The translations under genes were made by a program, and so were the position numbers. The notes below the pieces were generated by a model, which ran no database searches, had not been told where the DNA came from, and saw only the letters and a program-made list of their open reading frames with translations. Shown here piece by piece: positions 8,544-11,501 of a stretch of 11,501 nt of DNA. The stretch lies in the NCBI GenBank assembly GCA_026993705.1, contig JALWSJ010000401.1, forward strand, positions 1 through 11,501, read 5' to 3'. The DNA comes from Flavobacteriales bacterium (GTDB taxonomy: Bacteria; Bacteroidota; Bacteroidia; Flavobacteriales_D; Parvicellaceae). Every line of letters begins with the position of its first letter. Position 1 is the stretch's first letter.

Positions 8544-8560
8544 TGATTGAAGGAAAAGTG

Positions 8561-9265
8561 ATGAAAAACAAGCAAGTATTATTTAAAGATTTAGGTCTAA
8601 TCGACTATAAAGAAGCGTGGGATTATCAGACGGAGTTATTCGATGATTTGGTGGCGAAGAAAATCCATAACCGTAAGGCGAGCGAAGAAGATGTTAAAGA
8701 GACGGAAAATTACTTGTTGTTTTGCGAGCATCCTCATGTTTATACGCTTGGAAAAAGTGGGTCGGAAGCTAATTTGTTGATTGGAGAGGCAATCTTAAAG
8801 CAGAAAGGAGCTACGTACTACAAAATCAATAGAGGTGGAGATATTACTTATCACGGGCCGGGACAAATTGTGGGGTATCCTATTTTTGATTTGGATAATT
8901 TCTTTACCGATATACATAAATACCTTAGGTATTTGGAAGAGGCTGTTATTTTAACGTTAAAAGATTATGGTATAACAGCAGGAAGAATAAAAGGGCAGAC
9001 AGGAGTATGGATAGATGAAGAGTTACCTTCTGCTCGAAAGATTTGTGCCTTGGGGGTGAAATCAAGCAGGTGGATAACGATGCACGGATTTGCCTTTAAC
9101 ATAAATACGGATTTGGATTATTTTAGTAACATTATCCCTTGTGGAATAACCGATAAAGCTGTAACTTCTCTGGAAAAAGAATTGGGAGAAAAGCAAGATA
9201 TCGAGGAAGTGAAATCAAAGTTAAAAAAACATTTATCCGAAGTGTTTGAATTTAGCTATATATGA
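8561..9265 (+). CDS. lipB: Octanoyl-[acyl-carrier protein]:protein N-octanoyltransferase
   Basis: LipB transfers the octanoyl group from acyl-carrier protein to the lipoyl-domain lysine of 2-oxoacid dehydrogenases and GcvH, the first step of lipoate synthesis, in the cytoplasm. The 234-residue protein has the LipB signatures in order: RGGDITYHGPGQ (HGPGQ at residues 98-102), catalytic-type lysine in RKICALGVK (K160), MHGFAFNI, and catalytic-type cysteine in IPCGI (C194). All key residues are present and length is normal. The reading frame also permits a GTG start at 8543, inside the upstream stop region. The ATG at 8561 is preferred because it follows the purine-rich AAGGAAAA and begins with the usual N terminus (MKNKQVLFKDLGLIDY). 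Its stop overlaps the next start (ATGA). LipA, the partner sulfur-inserting enzyme, is not in this window. Confidence 0.96.
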   Translation: MKNKQVLFKDLGLIDYKEAWDYQTELFDDLVAKKIHNRKASEEDVKETENYLLFCEHPHVYTLGKSGSEANLLIGEAILKQKGATYYKINRGGDITYHGPGQIVGYPIFDLDNFFTDIHKYLRYLEEAVILTLKDYGITAGRIKGQTGVWIDEELPSARKICALGVKSSRWITMHGFAFNINTDLDYFSNIIPCGITDKAVTSLEKELGEKQDIEEVKSKLKKHLSEVFEFSYI

Positions 9266-9663
9266 AAGAAGATATAAATGTTCCAGAAGTAGCCGATGTT
9301 GGTTTTGCTGTCGTTCGAGAACAACAGAACGATGAGTGGGTGTGGAATGTTTATTTGATAAATTATAAAGATACTAAGCTTGTCAATGTGTTTGTGTCTT
9401 CAAAAGGGTACGGCATCATTGATCATCAAAAGAAGAAAACAACTACTATTAGTCGTTTTTTGGGAGATGTAGAGGCAAAATCTTACCGTTTGATAGAACC
9501 GATTATGGAAGATGTATTCGGCTTGTCCAATGAGTATTTTTTAACATTTTATATCGATGGAGTTATCTATGATAAGAAATTTGTCTTTGTGGCAGAATCT
9601 ATAAGAGAAGACCATTTAACCTCGATAACAATTATGGGAAGACGTGGTGTATTAATCAAATAG
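9262..9663 (+). CDS. Conserved-looking small protein of unknown function
   Basis: This 133-residue protein has no signal peptide or membrane segment and is probably cytoplasmic. Its start overlaps the lipB stop by 4 bp (ATGA), which points to translational coupling. Visible features are alternating beta-type segments (GFAVVREQ, WVWNVYLINY, LVNVFVSSKGYG), a basic turn DHQKKKTTTISR, then FLTFYIDGVIYDKKFVFV and a C-terminal GRRGVLIK. The composition suggests a compact beta-rich fold. I have an uncertain memory of similar Bacteroidota proteins carrying unrelated transferred names, so no function is assigned. Tight linkage to lipB suggests co-expression but does not show a role in lipoylation. Confidence 0.88.
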   Translation: MKEDINVPEVADVGFAVVREQQNDEWVWNVYLINYKDTKLVNVFVSSKGYGIIDHQKKKTTTISRFLGDVEAKSYRLIEPIMEDVFGLSNEYFLTFYIDGVIYDKKFVFVAESIREDHLTSITIMGRRGVLIK

Positions 9664-9673
9664 AAAAGCAGAT

Positions 9674-10360
9674 ATGAAAAAAATAGAAAGTTTAGGGTTG
9701 GGGATATTGCTGTTTTTTGCTGTTTCCGTTCATGCCCAAGATAAGATTCTTTTATTAAACGGTAAAAGCTACGAAGGGAAATTTTTAGACAGTTCGCCGG
9801 AACTTGTAAACTTTAATTTTATTAATAAAAAAGGAAAGGTAAAACCATTTTCGTTTGAATCCATTCGTGTATATTCTTTTACCAAAACAGGAGAGCCCGA
9901 AACCGTACTTTACAAAAGAGACACAACCATTTATCACTATTATACTCCTGACCAAATGCGAATGTTTATCTATGGAGAACAAGATGCTTACACACGGTTC
10001 AAAGCCTATCGCCCATTTATTTCTGGATTTATTGCAGGTTTTGGGATTTCCTTATACGACACTTACCTAAAAGGAAATTACACCTGCGATGGAGTAGAAT
10101 ACTCGGGAGGTTTTTTTAAAAGAGAGCCATCATTAGCTCAGTTTGTAGTTCCATTTGTAGTGCCTATTGTAACAGGAGCTATTAAACCAAAGATGAAACC
10201 TAAATATGCTTCGGATACCGCCTTTTTAACCAATGAATACTACATCGAAGGGTTTAAAAAAGTACGACGTTTCAGAAGAGTAAAATCCGCTTTGTTGGGA
10301 AGTTTGATAGGTGTTGCAACAGGAATGTTAAGCTATTATATAAGTCCAAAAGATTGTTAG
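9674..10360 (+). CDS. Secreted or envelope protein of unknown function with three hydrophobic segments
   Basis: This 228-residue protein starts with a signal peptide (hydrophobic core about residues 7-18, likely cleavage at VHA-Q, 21/22). Residues 24-80 form a small beta-rich region (KILLLNGKSYEGKFLD and following strands) resembling short beta-barrel modules frequent in Bacteroidota envelope proteins. Three hydrophobic, Gly-rich segments follow at about 113-127 (PFISGFIAGFGISL), 155-170 (AQFVVPFVVPIVTGAI) and 205-223 (KSALLGSLIGVATGMLSYYI), which may be membrane helices or buried helices. A patch FKKVRRFRRVK at 194-204 precedes the last one and is strongly basic. It lies 10 bp after the previous gene and overlaps the next by 7 bp. 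I do not recognise a named family. An inner-membrane or envelope location is inferred. Confidence 0.87.
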   Translation: MKKIESLGLGILLFFAVSVHAQDKILLLNGKSYEGKFLDSSPELVNFNFINKKGKVKPFSFESIRVYSFTKTGEPETVLYKRDTTIYHYYTPDQMRMFIYGEQDAYTRFKAYRPFISGFIAGFGISLYDTYLKGNYTCDGVEYSGGFFKREPSLAQFVVPFVVPIVTGAIKPKMKPKYASDTAFLTNEYYIEGFKKVRRFRRVKSALLGSLIGVATGMLSYYISPKDC

Positions 10361-11172
10361 AAAAAATCTTAAAACGGATAGTGTTTAGCAATATACTTAT
10401 TGCCTTGTCAGCTTCTGCCTTGACTTTTAATACATATATTGTTTTACACGAAGAACCTAACAAGCAAGTTCTTCTGTTAGTCTTTTTATCCACCTTTTCC
10501 GTTTACAATTTACAGCGGTTAATAAAGCATTACAGCAATAAAAATAACTATACAAGTCGTCATCGTTGGATACAAAAACACCAAACCTCATTATTGTCAG
10601 GAGTATTATTGAGTGCTTTGGGAGCCTTAATTTTGTTTTTCAGGTTGTACGATTGGCATAATTTTATATTGTTGTTACCTTTTGCCCTTCTAGCCTCACT
10701 TTATGCGGTTTCACTTTTTTCAAATCGAAAAGCACTTCGCGACATACCTTATCTAAAGGTGTTTATCATAGCTCTCACATGGGCGGTAGCAACCGTGTTG
10801 TTACCCGTTTTCGCTTATGCAAATAGCATACAATCAAAAGATGTAATTTTGTTGATGTCTAATTTCTTTTACATCATAGGCATCACGATTCCCTTTGATA
10901 TTCGCGACATTGAGGTAGATTCAGGAAATACGCACACCATTCCGCAATTAATAGGCGTAAAAAAAGCGGTATATTTAAGTATTATCTCGCTTGTTATAAG
11001 TGCCTTTATTTTTCAAATACAGTTCAATGAAACAGGACAGCAAATCGCCTACATTATAAGCGTGATTTTGATATTCAGTACACGCAAACAACAGCCCGAA
11101 CTCTATTATTCGGGCTTGATAGATGGAAGTATTATTTTATTTCCGTTGCTAAATTTATTATTGAATCAATAA
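10354..11172 (+). CDS. UbiA-like polytopic membrane protein with degenerate first Asp motif
   Basis: This 272-residue protein has about nine hydrophobic segments (roughly 10-31, 37-53, 79-96, 103-122, 132-156, 163-181, 204-223, 229-242, 254-270), as in UbiA-superfamily prenyltransferases. The sequence FDIRDIEVDS (181-190, acidic residues D182, D185, D189) followed by TIPQLIGVKKA fits the second Asp-rich motif of UbiA enzymes and its downstream segment. The position of the first motif (normally N-D-x-x-D) reads VYNLQRLIKH (50-59) and lacks the aspartates. It may therefore be a divergent or non-catalytic relative. Translation most likely starts at TTG 10354, overlapping the upstream stop by 7 bp, because no ATG exists until far into the first membrane segments and the product begins with a plausible basic N terminus. 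It is the last gene of the cluster; copy B of the structured repeat begins 2 bp after its stop. Substrate is unknown. Confidence 0.85.
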   Translation: MLEKILKRIVFSNILIALSASALTFNTYIVLHEEPNKQVLLLVFLSTFSVYNLQRLIKHYSNKNNYTSRHRWIQKHQTSLLSGVLLSALGALILFFRLYDWHNFILLLPFALLASLYAVSLFSNRKALRDIPYLKVFIIALTWAVATVLLPVFAYANSIQSKDVILLMSNFFYIIGITIPFDIRDIEVDSGNTHTIPQLIGVKKAVYLSIISLVISAFIFQIQFNETGQQIAYIISVILIFSTRKQQPELYYSGLIDGSIILFPLLNLLLNQ

Positions 11173-11174
11173 GC

Positions 11175-11379
11175 ATGTATTAGGGCGTTCCCCCACTTTT
11201 TAAAAACAACATTTCGCTCAGGCGAAACGATGTTTTTGAAAAGTGGGGTCGGGCTATCACTACTCGCTTTTTTTTGCTTGCAACAGCAAGCAAAAAAAGA
11301 GCTCAAACACGCCATTCTATCCCTAACGCAGTTGAGATAAGTGCAAAGAAAATGGAATTTAGTATTCTTAGACGATGAA
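11175..11379 (-). repeat. Structured intergenic repeat, copy B (inverted)
   Basis: Read on the minus strand, this element has the same order as copy A. The 34-nt block identical to copy A is at 11345-11378. Shared GCGTTAGGGATAG follows (11317-11329). Hairpin 1 pairs 11268-11281 with 11286-11299 (14 bp, one G-U). Then comes GATAGCCCGACCCC (11245-11258). Hairpin 2 pairs 11191-11217 with 11222-11248 (27 positions, two mismatches, one G-U) with apex TTTCGC/GCGAAA. Shared GGGAACGCCC ends at 11183. GCGTT (11325-11329) can pair with AACGC (11185-11189), as in copy A. The hairpin stems are unrelated in sequence to those of copy A, except at the base and apex of hairpin 2. Weak similarity continues to about 11391. 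The element starts 2 bp after the last cluster gene, so its hairpins could also end or stabilise that transcript, although no terminator-type U-tract was found. Confidence 0.8.
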
Positions 11380-11415
11380 TATTTTCTTTGCATGTAAGCG
11401 TACGGTGAAGTACGT

Positions 11416-11447
11416 CTTGTAAGATGATTAAAATACACTGACTTTTG
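11416..11447 (+). promoter_or_regulatory. Probable Bacteroidota-type promoter for the gene at 11474
   Basis: TTG at 11417-11419 and GACTTTTG at 11440-11447 (seven of eight matches to TAnnTTTG) are separated by 20 bp, within the usual 17-23 bp for Bacteroidota promoters. A start about 6-7 bp downstream would give a leader of about 20 nt before the ATG, containing an A-rich tract typical of this phylum. A short inverted repeat (CGTAC 11399-11403, GTACG 11410-11414) overlaps the upstream side and could be a small operator, but it is too short to assert. Confidence 0.45.
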
Positions 11448-11473
11448 TACCTAAACAAAAAAAATAGAAATTT

Positions 11474-11501
11474 ATGTTAGGATTAGGTACAGAACATACA
11501 T
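11474..11501 (+). CDS. Start of a gene cut by the window end
   Basis: An ATG at 11474 opens a frame reading MLGLGTEHT to the last base. It follows an A-rich leader (AAAAAAAATAGAAATTT) and a plausible promoter at the expected distance, so a real gene start is likely. Nine codons are too few to identify the product, and there is no signal peptide in what is visible. Confidence 0.45.

Noticed and set aside
8543..8560. GTG start extending LipB by six residues
   Set aside because: It overlaps the stop of the isomerase gene; the ATG at 8561 has a purine-rich site just upstream and gives the usual LipB N terminus.
11166..11438. 90-codon - strand ORF downstream of the UbiA-like gene
   Set aside because: It covers copy B of the structured repeat; the hairpins dictate its sequence, and the frame is not shared with copy A.
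1..11501. tRNA, rRNA, CRISPR array or complete insertion sequence
   Set aside because: None was recognised: no cloverleaf with acceptor CCA context, no regularly spaced direct repeats, and no transposase or integrase frame.

Overview
The window is AT-rich chromosomal DNA from a member of the Bacteroidota, most likely in or near the Flavobacteriales. The main evidence is a very large secreted protein with a type IX secretion (T9SS) C-terminal sorting domain. Supporting signs are a -7 box matching the Bacteroidota consensus TAnnTTTG, A-rich leaders with weak Shine-Dalgarno sequences, and several small secreted proteins of Bacteroidota type. All genes lie on the + strand. No tRNA, rRNA, CRISPR array, transposase or phage gene is visible.

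Layout. (1) 1-1919: the 3' part of a gene for a long tetratricopeptide-repeat (TPR) protein, followed 2 bp later by a small secreted MORN/YwqK-type repeat protein. (2) 1920-2207: an intergenic stretch holding a 165-bp imperfect palindrome (1994-2158) with perfect 16-bp ends, directly after a TAnnTTTG-type -7 box. (3) 2208-7139: a 1643-residue T9SS cargo protein with three tandem modules of about 370-390 residues, an Ig/PKD-like region, a fibronectin-like region and the sorting domain. (4) 7140-7559: a gene-free stretch holding copy A of a structured intergenic repeat. (5) 7560-11172: a compact five-gene cluster of bifunctional phosphoglucose/phosphomannose isomerase, the octanoyltransferase LipB, two proteins of unknown function and a UbiA-like polytopic membrane protein, with junctions of 17 bp, -4 bp, 10 bp and -7 bp. 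(6) 11173-11473: copy B of the structured repeat in inverted orientation, then a probable promoter. (7) 11474-end: the first codons of another gene.

The most interesting non-coding signal is the pair of roughly 200-bp elements (7250-7445 on +, 11175-11379 on -). They bracket the five-gene cluster as an inverted pair. A 34-nt block is identical between them, and further short blocks are shared. Between the shared blocks sit two long hairpins whose stem sequences differ between the copies while base pairing is kept. A shared GCGTT/AACGC pair can close the structure into a multi-branch fold. This looks like a selected RNA or DNA structure rather than a coding relic. Its identity was not tested here.

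Functionally, the cluster joins hexose-phosphate isomerisation and lipoate attachment with envelope proteins of unknown role, so it may be a co-transcribed housekeeping unit rather than one pathway. The large T9SS protein is probably a surface or secreted beta-structured protein.
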